Source of the DNA: Sarcomyxa edulis
Taxonomy: Eukaryota > Basidiomycota > Agaricomycetes > Agaricales > Mycenaceae
Reading direction: 5' to 3'
NCBI GenBank assembly: GCA_009761415.1
Contig: QUOL01000005.1
Coordinates: 1,674,001 to 1,738,000, forward strand
DNA length: 64,000 bases
Positions within the stretch are counted from its first letter, which is position 1, and each line of letters begins with the position of its first letter. Positions 25,697-37,407 of the stretch are shown in pieces. The translations under genes and the position numbers were made by a program. The notes below the pieces were generated by a model. The model was not told where the DNA came from. It worked only from the letters and a program-made list of their open reading frames with translations, and made no database searches.

Positions 25697-28600
25697 ATGT
25701 GAAAATGAAAGAGAGTCTGAATATACGAAGGGAACTCATGTTGTGTCACTGCGGTCAGAATATCAGGCAGGCATGGTATCATCGTGTTATTATGTGCTTT
25801 TGAAGAGTCGTAATCAATGTGTATGTATGCTATGCAAGGTTATCTATATTCTAGGTTATCATTTATTGAAAGAGTTACAATTTTATGTCAGTCTTTCTGG
25901 TGTTTCTGAGCTGTGATGCACAGTAAGTAGTCTGAGATCTACGTTGTCTATCTAATGTCTATCTTGGATGTTGTGCGGACGCGTTCCCGCGAGCTCATCA
26001 CATGTTCAAGGTAAAGACAAACATAGACATCATGTGAATTCAGAGACACGGAAGTTCAACGCGAGGTCCTACCTAGATCAGCACTTGCACAGAACGTGAA
26101 GCAGTACATCCAGAGGAAGAAGGCCCGATCAAGTCCACATGAAAGCTCAGAGTCGCTTGACAGTTGGCTCGATCGGGAGACAAGAGCCGCACGTGACCGT
26201 GACGCGTCTTGAACGCTACTTCACAACTACGCGACAACAAATAAGAGAGACGTGTCGTACATTGTTGATCTGACAATCCGAGTAAGTAGCACCATGGCGC
26301 AGCTAAAAACGCGCAGGACTATCTCCTGTGCCCTACCCACTCGTCTATAACTACCGCGACACAGTTGGGTGGGTAAAAGGCACTAGTGGCATGGCGCGCT
26401 TTGTAATCTGTGGTCGTGCGCAGTTTTCTAGGACCCTGGTGACAAGACTATACCAGCGTGACACATCAAATGTGACTCAATCGTGACAACTTCCTAACTT
26501 CCTCAATACTGCACTTCCCGGCTTGATTCAAGTTGGTATCCTCATCATTCCACGTCCTTAAACGTATTTCACAGCACCATGGCGCAGCTGGAAGCGCGCA
26601 GGGCCCATACGACCCGTAACCCTGAGGTCACTTGATCGAAACAAGTTGGTGCTATTACTTTTGCCTTTTACTTTTCTTTTTCAACGGGTTATAGCTCGAA
26701 TCGCGTCACTCGCGTTAATCGCGTCAATTTGGGCAATTTGACGCGGTAGTTCATTAGAGCAGTGTAAGACCTTCAAATCTTGGTATTTTGTGTATTTTTT
26801 GCTGAATGAGACAACGAATATGATCCGCCACGGAAACAAGTCTAAAACGGTCATTTTCGCGACACACTGGTTGAACCGTTCTGAGACCACAATGTTATGT
26901 GAATTAAGTACCAGTATATACATATATATACAGAGGTACTGTCGGCGAGGATACACTGGAGACATTTCGTATCTGTCGTGAAACGAGATGCTCGTTTGAA
27001 GACATAGTGTCCTCCCTTCACTCTAGGATTTCACGATACGGTTTGTGCCAGAGCTTCCCACTGCGTGAACTCCACCGTAAGAGAGACTGACACATCCACA
27101 TTCCCTAGAATGACCTAGATATATTTGCTTGAAAAGACATGCGGAAACATCACGTGCCACACTGACACCCTGCAATGGGATGCCACAGGCCGTCTTCGAG
27201 CGAGACAGACTTGAGTGGTGCCTATTCTCTCTTCCTCCGGAGGGACTGAGACTCGAAAATACTCAAAAGGACCGAGTCTCGGAATACAGTAATGGCGTCG
27301 AGTGGGTAGTCCAGTCGACAGTGAGAGATTAAGTTCGATTCCTCTAGCTGATGTTTGGACGTCAAAGAAGACCGGGTGGGTGATTTTCTAGTTACTGTCC
27401 GAGACGCGCTCAATTTGACCTTCGAGACAGTCGTCCCGGGATATTATCTGTGAGAAGAAATTCAGTGAGCAATCACAGGCCGACAAGCATATAGGACAAT
27501 TTGTACTGGCAATTAACGTTTCTACGTCGAAGATGCTGTAGAGGCAAGGTAGAATACGCATAATGTTGTAAGAGATACTCACAAGATACACTCCAGAGGT
27601 CCTGCATTGATGTTAATGATCCAAGTATCATCGAATATATTCCTTGCTATCCGCGCAAAATAGGACATCGGACATCCGGACGATTCTCAAGGGCTTCGTA
27701 GATATACGCCTACAGCAAAAAAATCGGGTCGGTCCTTCCAAGCACGAGCATCCGAAAGCAAAGGACAAAAAAGTTACAGCAAGACACCACATATGAACGG
27801 ACAGGGCTCAGACACCCATGCCGATCTTGCGGCCTGCCAGTTTCACGAGGAGAGTTTGAGACGGTGATTTTTCTCCGTCTGAAGAATACATATGAAGAAG
27901 TTCGATCTGTAGGCTTGAGGTGGTGGGAGGCCGAGGAGGCCGTTTCAACACACGCAATCCGCGTTCTTGATACACTCATGGTGGTTCTTTTGAGCAAAAC
28001 TTGAACGTCCTCAGAGGATATTCGTCATGAAGCCCTCGGATACATCTAGGATTAGATCATATCGATATGACAATCTAGTCAAGCGCCGTCCATAATGAAA
28101 GATATATGCGTGCCAGTACGTCTGAAGTGCGGGTTCCCTGATTTGTGAGCCTATGCATAGGTATGGGTGATTAGGCTTGGATGGTCGTCCCGTGTTCGAA
28201 AAAAGCCAGCAAGACTTGCCTAGTGGGGAGTCTGTGGCCTGTGGAAAGTGATGAATGTCGAGGACTACGGTCGAGGAATTGGTTGGACGATCGAAAAAAA
28301 AGAAGCGCTCGGAAGACACCGAACAGGATCGGAAGCTAAAATCAGGCCCAAAATGGAAATTGGGACAAACAGAACCCTCTTATAAGCCGCGTCCTTCAAG
28401 TCAGACTGCTCTTGTTCTCATACCTCCATCATCTCTTCTAGAGCGCCTTCACACTCTCAGCCACTTTGATGCTAGCTTTTTGTGGACTATAGTATCGATT
28501 CTCAGTCGACCTTCGATGCTCCTCCTATATCAAACGACACTGTCGAGAATCATCGATCATAATCGTGTGGCTCATCGTCTCACGTCGTCGCTGTTTAAAT

Positions 28601-30015
28601 GACTTCGCCGAAATTCATAGGCTTTCGACTATATAATCTGTTCAGCTACAGTGGCAATGAGTGGCGACGTTTTGTGCTTCGGTATGTGCTCGACTTTGCT
28701 GTGCCACTCGTGCTTACACCATGAAGGCTTCAACCTCACATAGCTTGGCCTATACGAACGCACCTCATTTGAGTCGCGCCGTCATCGATCAGGAAGCTCT
28801 TAAAAACTGTACGTGCCTTCCTGGGTGTCAGATCTGTCTCTACTAACGTCTCTAACAGCCTCATCACCCATCATCATCCCCACTTCCAATACCTCTCGCT
28901 CGGTGGTTCCGTTATAACCTACCAGCATCAATTGCTTATTAGTATGTGACCGATCTTTGGATTATGGCCAGCCCTATACACTCCCCGGCGTATTGTCAGC
29001 CAGATCGCTTGCGACATCTCGCCTTGATCATTATGCATAAATTGCAGCATCTTGGCCGGTCACTTGTGTGGGCAGCGGGATATTGAGTTTCTCATTCGAG
29101 AATTCTCTTGATGTAGAAGTTGCGCACTGCTTACTCTCCGGAGCTTAAAAAGCACTAGTGAAGCACACTGCATCGGTCGTATCGTATTCCAACATCCTGG
29201 AATTGGAGCAGATTATAATCGCCCTCCAGGTGCGGATGCTTTACGTGACAATACGCGTCAAGGGGGGAAGTAAAATTGTTGCAAGCCTTTTCTGAATTTC
29301 GTGATCTGCTGATAACGGCGTTGTGCTGTGTATCCCTCTGGACCTGGAGCGCTTAGCATTGGCATGTTTCGTTCTAGTTTTTCGTTGTGTCTTCCCATCT
29401 TTCAGCTCTATGCTAATGACACTCTCTCGTCCAGCCCAACCGAGCAGTACAGACTATCGTTCAACGTGCCTGCCTCTTGCTCGTCGCGCTCCAGGGCTGC
29501 TCCTTGACATTCATTGACCGGTATGTTGAATTGGATCTCTATAGGAGCATCTCTCTGACTTGAAGAGTACAGGCTCTGTGATCGTAACAGCTTTCTAACC
29601 TCACTCTGCCACAAGCCACCACACCATACATCTACACTACGATGTCGTCAATGCTGTCACAGTCCACAAATTTCGAGAAATATATAGTCTCAGAGCTCCG
29701 AGACGGTCATCCATCTCCCTTGGTACATAAATTACACCTACGCCCACATAACGGAAACTGTATAAACACGTCTGCCTCTTTTGAATCGGGTTTTGTTTGG
29801 GGACTTTCTGCTTTTTGCAACTCTTTCGAGAGTCTGCACTTTCGAGTGAGTGTTAGTCTGAGTCTTGATACCTTACACGCAAAATTCCTTCCGTGGTTAT
29901 CAGAGAGAGAACCATTGAGAGACGTCGCTCGCCGTACATGCCGGCCGGAATCAGAAGATTGCGGGGAACCTGTAGACGCGTCTAAATTATTCTTGCATTC
30001 TTCTTGACTCTCCTG
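25697..30015. other. Long intergenic stretch with small repeats
   Basis: No gene assembled over 4.3 kb. Visible items are a 29-base near-repeat at 26289 and 26574, three tandem 9-base TCGCGTYAN units at 26701-26727 followed by a GCGTCAA/TTGACGC inverted pair (26721-26744), and a weak two-exon frame from an ATG at 28721 (MKASTSHSLAYTNAP...) that would give only about 48 residues. I do not consider the latter proven. Confidence 0.45.
26289..26602 (+). repeat. Pair of 29-base direct repeats, 285 bases apart
   Basis: The units at 26289-26317 and 26574-26602 share GCACCATGGCGCAGCT and then GCGCAGG. They differ at three positions, each an A in the first copy and a G in the second. The flanks are not alike. 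Confidence 0.6.
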
Positions 30016-31019
30016 ATGCTCCAGAGAACTCGCAATGCGTTGTCTAACCATGTACCTCTGCGGAACTCAGATTCTGTCTATTTCACTACAAGAAAGTCCA
30101 CAGCTCTGACCGGTCGTCATCCACTTGTCACTACGGCTAGACGATATAGCAGAACAACTGGACCACTACATCTACGTTCTCGAGACATCCCCAGGTCTAT
30201 CGATACTTTCAAACTTCCAAACACCTTCCAGGGTCACCGACAGTCGCGGATAACCGAGCTGACGAAGTCATATACCCGCAATTATACCAATTCGAATGCA
30301 GCACCGACGTCTTTCTCCGACCCTTCTCGTCCAGATCTTTTCTATCATCTTGTACACCTGAATTCTGCAACCCAACCGGTATTTGCTCTATCATTTCTAC
30401 CCATACCACCGAGCTCTGCCGACTCTAGCACCGTAATTGGCTGGTTACCTGCTTCTACACCACAAGGAGAAGATGAGGCGGGCTTGAATGATTTCAAACA
30501 AAACTGTGAGTTGTCAATTATCTGTCACATCCCGTGCATACAACACTAAGTGCACACCCAGCCAAGTTCGTAAACATCTTACACGAAGCTATTCTGGCTG
30601 GACTCGAAGAAGGCGTGGACGATATACAGATCAATGGTGCTATGCAGATACGAGATGGGTGGATGCACGTTCACGGTGTGTGTCAGAACTCCTTCGTTCC
30701 TTTTGTACCCGACGTTGACGAATGGAATCCCCTTAGATGACAGAAACATCCCGGCATTGGGTCGTATCGGAGACGTAGACGATATCCTTGGTTCTGTGCT
30801 AGTCCGTGATGGTGTGGTATGTGATACACTGCTGTTCTACATTCTACTCCCGATTTACTCACTATATTTAATGTACAGATAATAGCAAACACTTATCAGC
30901 CTATGCCCTCTTATCGAGTATGCACGTCTGACGGCTTGACTCAGCTAACCCCGGGCTTGATGGGAAAGCTGGTCGAGACATTGAACCGAGTCGCTACGCA
31001 GGAGTCAGAGTCAAGCTAG
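30016..31019 (+). CDS. Conserved fungal protein of unknown function, probably mitochondrial
   Basis: The ATG at 30016 starts MLQRTRNALSNHVPLRNSDS, an Arg/Ser/Thr-rich leader without early acids, compatible with mitochondrial import. Exon 1 ends after GLNDFKQN near 30,505. Exon 2 (about 30,561-30,676) reads KFVNILHEAILAGLEEGVDD and then IQINGAMQIRDGWMHVH. Exon 3 (about 30,741-30,816) reads DRNIPALGRIGDVDDILGSV. The last exon reads TYQPMPSYRVCTSDGLTQLT and ends ESESS with TAG at 31017-31019. The block from the helical HEAI segment to the QLT segment resembles a conserved C-terminal block I associate with uncharacterised Agaricomycete proteins, but I cannot name a domain. Its density of conserved-looking Gly, Asp and Pro suggests a folded domain. 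Confidence 0.7.
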
Positions 31020-31441
31020 TGACCTCTTGGAACCACATGCTCGAGGAGAACGGACATAGCTTCCGGCCCAGGTCAATGATATCGACGGTACACATCTATT
31101 ATCCTACACAGATATCAGAAATCAACTTGCGTAACACTGGACCAGAAAAAAGTATACAATACAGCTATATACACATATTCCAGCACAGAACGATATCCTG
31201 CATCTTGTACTTATCACAGAAATTACCACACCACACTCCACTCCATCATAGACGAATCGATCACAGCTTTCCTCAGCTTAGGCCGTCGAGCATTTGACTA
31301 ATAATCCAGCAGGTGCGAGCGCAGATACAACCTATATTCGTATGTGCCACAAAGTTCCCAATATAATCTACTTTTCCACTCTATGTGACGCGGTATTCCC
31401 GGATGCTAAAGATACAATAGGTAACGAATCGAGAACAGAAA

Positions 31442-34202
31442 TCAGACCTTGTGTCCGAGTATACGACGAGTCATTTTCCACAAGCCATGACGAGACTCGA
31501 TGATGGGTAAGAAGACTACGAAGAATGATGCTACGAATAGCCATATCTACGCGGAAGCAAGGACTTTAGCAAGTGGCGCAGAGCAGACAGACATGGGACG
31601 GATATGACTCACAAACATCACGCCTATCCATCCAGCAAGGAAACGCTTGGAGAAGATATATGGTGCTGCACCTAGCGGTACTGGTATAATCTAAAAGAGG
31701 CCTACGTCAGTATCGAACTGTGAGGAACTGGTTTGAGTAAAAGACTGACAATGGTAATCGTGAGGGCTAGAGCTGCAAATATCCAGCCATATTTCTTGAA
31801 AGTTCGTTCGAGGGCTTTCACATCTAGTCCGTCAGCCGTAGCTGCAGATACGAAAGCCTCGCCAAGATCTGCTGGCGACGTGACTTTTGCATCAGCTGCC
31901 AACTTGGAGGATTTCTCGTCGGTGGTTGATTCGTTAATGCTGTCGACGTCGGAAGACGAGGAGTCATCAAGGAATTCCTTGACGGACGACATGCTTCTTG
32001 TTTTTTCCCAGTCAAAGTTGGCTGGACGCCACAGGGAGAGACCGATGGAGAGGATACCGCCTGATATGATGGCTGCTGCGTTTCCTGCGAAGGAAACCCA
32101 CTGGTCGCTTAGCGTGTCGACGGTGATGGAGCCGCCGATGCCTTTGGCAGTGGCGAGCCAGACGATGAGTGCAATGGCCATTCCGCCTAGCGATCCTACG
32201 ACGGCACCGGCCTTACTGAGATCCTTCCACCTGCAAAAGGTTGGTCAGAATTGCGTCGATGCAGCTGAGAAATAGAAAGGTAGACGTACATGAATGTGAG
32301 GGCAATAGGGAAGACGCCTGAGGCGGTCGCGACACCGAGGAAATAGAAGAGCCACCCAAGGGTCTAGTGTAAGAATCGCCATGAGCTGTTGTGACCATGA
32401 TCCCGGGTGGTACAAGATAGACTCACGATTCCAACACCCTTGAACAAGCAGGCAAAGCCCCCGGTGAAGATAGCCCAGAAAAAGATGAGATATCGTGAGG
32501 CTCTGACTACTTCCTTGCTTGTGGCATTTGGCTTGAAGTAGTGCCTGTACACATCGTACGACAACAATGTAGATGTCGCGATCATCTCAGCGCTCAAAGC
32601 CTAGCATATAATGAGTCACATAAAAAGACGCCACAGGAAAAGATTACTCACAGAAGTAACGCTCAAAAAGACAAGTAGAAGCATGAGAACTGATCCGGCC
32701 GTTCCCAGGAGGTAGTTGACGGCTTCGACTGAGGCCAATCCAGCGCTGACGTCTTTCGCTGACAAGACTGGGAAGTCCGGGAAGACGGTGAGGGCACGAG
32801 CGGAGAGTCCCAATGCCGTTCCACAAGAAAGTGGAATAGAGAACCATGCGAATCCTCCGAGGAAATACGCTTTTGCTGTAGACGCTGGATTCGAAGCGAT
32901 TGCTCGGGACCAATATCCTGAATAACGAGGGTTAGGACAATAGCTTCCAACGGTCAAAATTTCTTCTTACCTTGATCACAGGTGACAAGACCAAATCCTA
33001 GATGATTGGGACGTGTGAGAAGATGTAAAGCAAGAGATAAATTTGAGTGGGTCCTACTGACCGGTAATTATAGACTGTAGACGAATAGTTAATAAACCGT
33101 TGAAGATCATGTATGAGAAAGAAGCTTACCTGAACCGCAAAAATAGCGCCAGAACGAGATCTAAATGTGAGGTACGATCCGTGGTAATTCCCTGACACGG
33201 GAGCGAGCTTCTCAGCCTCTTGAAGAAGCTCCCATAATCTTGCTGGGCTGCCGATGGTATTTGAGGTCGTGAATATACTGGAAGCAAACGGTCAATAAAC
33301 AGTCTGTCTCTCAGCAGAATAACTCGATACGAACATGAATGAGAATGCCAACAGAATTCCCAGCAGGAAGAACGTGTGGGATGCGTCACTAATGAATGTA
33401 GCTCGGAGGCCTCTGATAGATAAACATTTGGTTGAGTACGACGAATGCTTTAGGAAGAAGGAAGACTTACCCAGTTGCAACGTATATAGAGACTCCGATG
33501 GGCATGAGGAGCAATGCCGCATAGGCGTTCATGCCAGTGAGTGCAGTGACCACAGCTCCAGCGCCAAGAAGAATGCATGAAGATACGATCGTGTTGCAGA
33601 CAAGACCGCACCACAGGAACGCCAGATGACCCGCCGTTCCGAATCGCACGTAAGCCACCTGTAATGCAAAGTTTGAGTCTATTTTCCATGACGGTCGATT
33701 AGTCAATGACCGGTGAGCTTACCTCTGGGAATGTGGTAGCCCGGTTCGCGTTCATTTTGACTTTGCTCGCTATCACGGAGAAGACGGCGATTTGGAGCGT
33801 TCCTCCCACAGCATACCTAGATATTTTAGGTCAATCTACACGGTCAATTCTGGAACGGAGATAGTAGACCTACCAATATCCTCCAGAAATACCGATGTTG
33901 TATGATTCTGTTGCGCTTTGTAGCAGCGTCAAACTCCATGTCCCTAAAATTGGACATCAGTGTCTAATTTGGAAGCGTGATAGAGTCAGAAACGTACATG
34001 AACTGACGATGCCTGCAACAACTAGACCAGTCTTGAGTGACCGACTGGCAGCACTGAACTCGGACGCAGAGTTCGGAGAAAATTTTGAGTATTTGGCTTG
34101 AAGCCAGGTGATGCCGTTCATGGCAATGGCCATCAAGAGGCCAAGTCCGAGGACGATACCATATCCTACGCCTTGAGGGAGGGGCGGTGAGAGGTCAGAC
34201 AT
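31442..34202 (-). CDS. DUR3: DUR3-type urea/proton symporter (sodium:solute symporter family)
   Basis: A plasma-membrane high-affinity urea (and often polyamine) importer of the SSS family. It begins MSDLSPPLPQGVGYGIVLGL at 34202 with the first membrane helix. Spliced exons then give TWSLTLLQSATESYNIGISG, KVKMNANRATTFPE, VAYVRFGTAGHLAFLWCGLV, FISDASHTFFLLGILLAFSF and TSNTIGSPARLWELL. Next come CDQGYWSRAIASNPASTAKA (a DUR3 signature), TSALSAEMIATSTLLSYDVY and ALTFMWKDLSKAGAVVGSLG. Near the end a hydrophilic cytosolic loop rich in Asp/Ser (DDSSSSDVDSINESTTDEKS) precedes two more helices. The last exon ends KMTRRILGHKV with TGA at 31442-31444. All blocks are in family order and no break is seen. 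The start is 431 bases from a divergent oxygenase gene, and GATA-like motifs lie between them. Confidence 0.94.
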
Positions 34203-34632
34203 GGGGAATGAGCAGTACGAGGGGGGAGATCGAGGCTCAGTTGGAAGAAAATCTAGGTTGGGTGGTCGAGATATATAAATCCGTATCGGGGCTTAGCTGC
34301 ATCCCATCATTATTCCAGATAAGCACGAATCTTCATCGTAGAAGCACGTCAGGACACGCGGTGGAACGCTCTGCGGAAGGAGTCACATCGGTATCTCCAC
34401 GAATGTCTGCTTTGGAGAGTTATTTCCAAACATGAAGCCAAGCCGGACTCTGTGAATTTCGCGAAATGAGCGCTATCGAGGGTCGATTGCGTGCTCTGGG
34501 AGTCCATTGGCGCAACCAAGCTAGCTTTTGTCGTAATACCTACGAGCTGTATATTGAAATAGCATATTGATATAACCTGTATAAAAAGGCGTGAAACGGA
34601 CCTCCATACCTACCTCATTCTGATATTCGGCG
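34203..34632. promoter_or_regulatory. Divergent promoter between DUR3 and the oxygenase gene, with GATA sites
   Basis: These 430 bases must serve both genes. A canonical GATAAG lies at 34318-34323 on the plus strand, and a CGATAG lies on the minus strand near 34472-34477. Fungal urea transporters are classically controlled by GATA-family activators (AreA/Nit2) under nitrogen limitation, so these are plausible sites. That they act is inference. Confidence 0.45.
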
Positions 34633-34906
34633 ATGTCGACCACCACGACCACCACGACCACGATCACGACTTCCGAGTCAGTGATTCCTGAGCTCAAGCC
34701 CTGGATCGCACCACCAACTACCAAGGAGAACTTGGAATGGGCAGACATCTTGACAGTCGATTTGTCGTTGTATGAGACGGATAAAGGTAAATCTTGATCC
34801 CCATTTTGAAAAATACGATTTCGCGATCTACGTAGCGGCTGTTGACGTGTTGTTTGCCCAGCCTCTTTGATCGACACAGTCGCACTCGCACTCAAGAGAG
34901 ATGGCT

Positions 34907-35260
34907 GCTTTGTATGGATCGCGCCTGGTTAGTGTGAGGACTAAAGACGAGAATCTTAGACACATCGGCTGTGGAACATCTAAGTTCTCGAAAAGAGATA
35001 TTTATTAGAAATATCAAAAACGATCGATTTTTGCAGTTAGCTGCTAAATCCGAGTGTTCAGGTTTTGGGGGGAAGGTTTTCGGCCTCCGGCCGAGACACG
35101 TGTCACGTGATATCGGTCGCGGTGGTCCAAGTCTAAACTCGAGGAGAATCGGAGTGTCCACTTGGGAAGAAACCGAACGAGAACTAAAACTGAAAACCTC
35201 CAGAGCGTGCTACGTCGAATTCGGACAGACTCGTGTCTGAAGAGAAACGAAAACCAACCA
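34907..35260 (-). repeat. Ngaro B2 repeat
   Basis: 354 bases, matching B1 (35528-35881) without a difference that I could see. An 89-codon open frame in it is repeated exactly in B1. It contains the palindrome CACGTG twice in ACACGTGTCACGTG. The outermost one to four bases overlap the host junction. Confidence 0.9.
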
Positions 35261-35301
35261 AAAGCACGCTGTGAAATGGAATGTAAGGGTAGGTGGGTGG
35301 G

Positions 35302-35527
35302 TAGAAAAAATGGCGCTGGGAGTAAGCGCTCTGAGTGGGGGAAAGGAAGGAGGGGAAAGAACCAGATCTTACTTCTGGCTTCCTTTAAGCTCAAGGCGCA
35401 CGGACCTGAGAAGGCCAGAGAATGAGAGAGAACGAAGGAAGGAATCACAATCCACGTGGCGCTTACAAAGCCCACTGTTAACTATCGGACGAGCTCGCAA
35501 GCTCGCATGGCCTATCGTTAACGACCA
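35302..35527 (-). repeat. Ngaro A2 repeat
   Basis: 226 bases identical by eye to A1 at 41344-41569. It sits between B1 and B2, separated from B2 by 41 bases of unique sequence (35261-35301). Confidence 0.9.
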
Positions 35528-35881
35528 GCTTTGTATGGATCGCGCCTGGTTAGTGTGAGGACTAAAGACGAGAATCTTAGACACATCGGCTGTGGAACAT
35601 CTAAGTTCTCGAAAAGAGATATTTATTAGAAATATCAAAAACGATCGATTTTTGCAGTTAGCTGCTAAATCCGAGTGTTCAGGTTTTGGGGGGAAGGTTT
35701 TCGGCCTCCGGCCGAGACACGTGTCACGTGATATCGGTCGCGGTGGTCCAAGTCTAAACTCGAGGAGAATCGGAGTGTCCACTTGGGAAGAAACCGAACG
35801 AGAACTAAAACTGAAAACCTCCAGAGCGTGCTACGTCGAATTCGGACAGACTCGTGTCTGAAGAGAAACGAAAACCAACCA
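35528..35881 (-). repeat. Ngaro B1 repeat
   Basis: 354-base copy of B2. It directly abuts A2, and in element direction it follows the recombinase ORF. Confidence 0.9.
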
Positions 35882-36078
35882 TCAGAGAGCACAGCTCACT
35901 ACGTTTCGTATCTCGACTGAGACACGAACCCCGCACCCAAGAGATGGGCGAAAGACGGAGCAAATGGGCGTGAGAAAGAGGACGGAGACAGAAAGGAGTG
36001 AACACCAAGAAAGAGAGAAAGACGAGAGGCAAAGAGAAAGGTGTGAAGTGACCGAACGCCCACGCATGATAGATACAA

Positions 36079-37407
36079 CTACAGAGAGTTGTCGGGGAGC
36101 CTTAGCTTGTGACGCTTCTGATAGGATTCCATGACCGAGTCAAGAGCGAATAAACGAGCGACATTGCTGGCGGAGGAGATGAAGAGAGGGAGAATGGATT
36201 CAATGCGCCTCCAATATTCCAGGAAGGCCTGGGACTTCCAGCGGCCCTGTACCTGGACTATGTCCGGACTGACACCTTCCAGCAGCAACTCCGTAGCCCC
36301 ACCGATGCGAAAGGCATGCCCCGCCATGAGTGGAAACCCTGCAGCTGCCCAGACGTCCGAACACCGCTTCATGAACCACGACTTGGTCATCGGCGCGTGA
36401 GAGCCATTAGCCGTCTCAAAGGAGAACAAGGGAGCCGATGAGGGAACCTTTGAGTTGGCCTGCAGATGATGCTGCAGCGCCCAGATGGGGCAGCTAATGT
36501 GAGGGCGCGATGTGACGGAGATATCCGCGCCGTCCTGCAGCGTAGTCTTAGTCCAAGGTATGTGGAAGGAGGTGGATGTAGCACCAGGTGAAGGGGATAT
36601 GAAGGAGGAGGGAGCATCACCTCGCGATACGTGCTTCGCCGGAGAAAAAGTACCTGGACTAGGGATAACCAACTCTCCCAGCCTGCAGCAGGACCAAAAA
36701 GCCACGCATGCAACCGCCCAAACTGCCGCATCAAAGGAGAGCGATAAATCCAAACCCTCTCCCAGAGCCGTCATGGCCTCAATGGTGACGGGCGGACGCT
36801 TCGCGCGTTTCGAGTCAGCCGGACACATTTTCGCAACGCCTCGACGAACGTGATGTAGCATGTCATCGCCATTCCACACGGCGTTGTTGACGACATGCCA
36901 GAAATGAATGCCGGCCATCCAGTTATCGAGGGTACTTGGAGATAGGTGACCTGCCGCTGAGGCAGCGAACGAAGAGATGAGATTGGCCGAAGCTGGCATG
37001 CGCTGCGCCTCGGGGATAGAATGTAGATCGCAAAACTGCGTAAAGCGAAGCAGGCCCGCACCATAATTGCTCCTGGTACCCTCGTCCAGCGAGCGAATCA
37101 TAACCTGAAACAACTTCAATACAACTGAATGAGGGAGCTCACGCTGTATCTCCGCCATAAAATCATCCCCGTGAGGTGTGGTCCACAGGAGAACACGATC
37201 CCGAGCCAGGACGAGAGGACGATTGGGGGAGGGAGCAATGACGTTCTCAGGCTTAGGTTTCCTGGGACGCGCAACTCGCCCGTCGACGGGGATGGAGGCG
37301 AGCAAATGAATATCAGAATTGATCGAGGCGAAAAACTTGTTCGCCTCCGACTGCACGTCAACACCTTCGAGCAAAGCGTTCAAAGCAGGATAATCAGATT
37401 TAGACAT
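36079..37407 (-). CDS. Tyrosine recombinase of the Ngaro element
   Basis: The integrase of the element. It is thought to insert the circular DNA intermediate by strand exchange without target duplication. From the ATG at 37407 (MSKSDYPALNALLEGVDVQS) it is 442 residues; the frame is open to 37485, giving 468. An N-terminal SAM-like DNA-binding part contains DEGTRSNYGAGLLRFTQFCD. The catalytic part has Arg in SCCRLGELV, the HxxR pair in GHAFRIGGATELL, and the nucleophilic Tyr in QAFLEYWRRIE. The preferred ATG overlaps the upstream RT stop in ATGTCTAA (37407-37400), which suggests reinitiation after RT translation. No stops or frameshifts interrupt it. Confidence 0.93.
   Translation of the reverse strand: MSKSDYPALNALLEGVDVQSEANKFFASINSDIHLLASIPVDGRVARPRKPKPENVIAPSPNRPLVLARDRVLLWTTPHGDDFMAEIQRELPHSVVLKLFQVMIRSLDEGTRSNYGAGLLRFTQFCDLHSIPEAQRMPASANLISSFAASAAGHLSPSTLDNWMAGIHFWHVVNNAVWNGDDMLHHVRRGVAKMCPADSKRAKRPPVTIEAMTALGEGLDLSLSFDAAVWAVACVAFWSCCRLGELVIPSPGTFSPAKHVSRGDAPSSFISPSPGATSTSFHIPWTKTTLQDGADISVTSRPHISCPIWALQHHLQANSKVPSSAPLFSFETANGSHAPMTKSWFMKRCSDVWAAAGFPLMAGHAFRIGGATELLLEGVSPDIVQVQGRWKSQAFLEYWRRIESILPLFISSASNVARLFALDSVMESYQKRHKLRLPDNSL

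Noticed and set aside
24987..25916. 309-codon frame overlapping the gene at 24259-25696
   Set aside because: Leu/Arg-rich shadow of the Ser/Pro codons in the real frame. It has no helix pattern or homology.
27301..27370. GTTCGATTCC motif, checked as a tRNA T-arm
   Set aside because: No matching acceptor or D-arm, and no cloverleaf can be drawn. No other convincing tRNA was found in the window.
28652..28920. Possible two-exon small gene (ATG at 28721 or 28655)
   Set aside because: It gives only about 48 residues with no CAAX, signal or known motif. Splice sites are plausible but unsupported.
29642..30007. 121-codon plus-strand open frame just before the gene at 30016
   Set aside because: It ends 9 bases before the next ATG on the same strand, has no motif and no splice continuation. 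More likely the leader region of the 30016 gene.
34971..35861. 89-codon frame present twice
   Set aside because: It is simply the B repeat of the Ngaro element translated. The duplication comes from B1/B2 and not from a gene.
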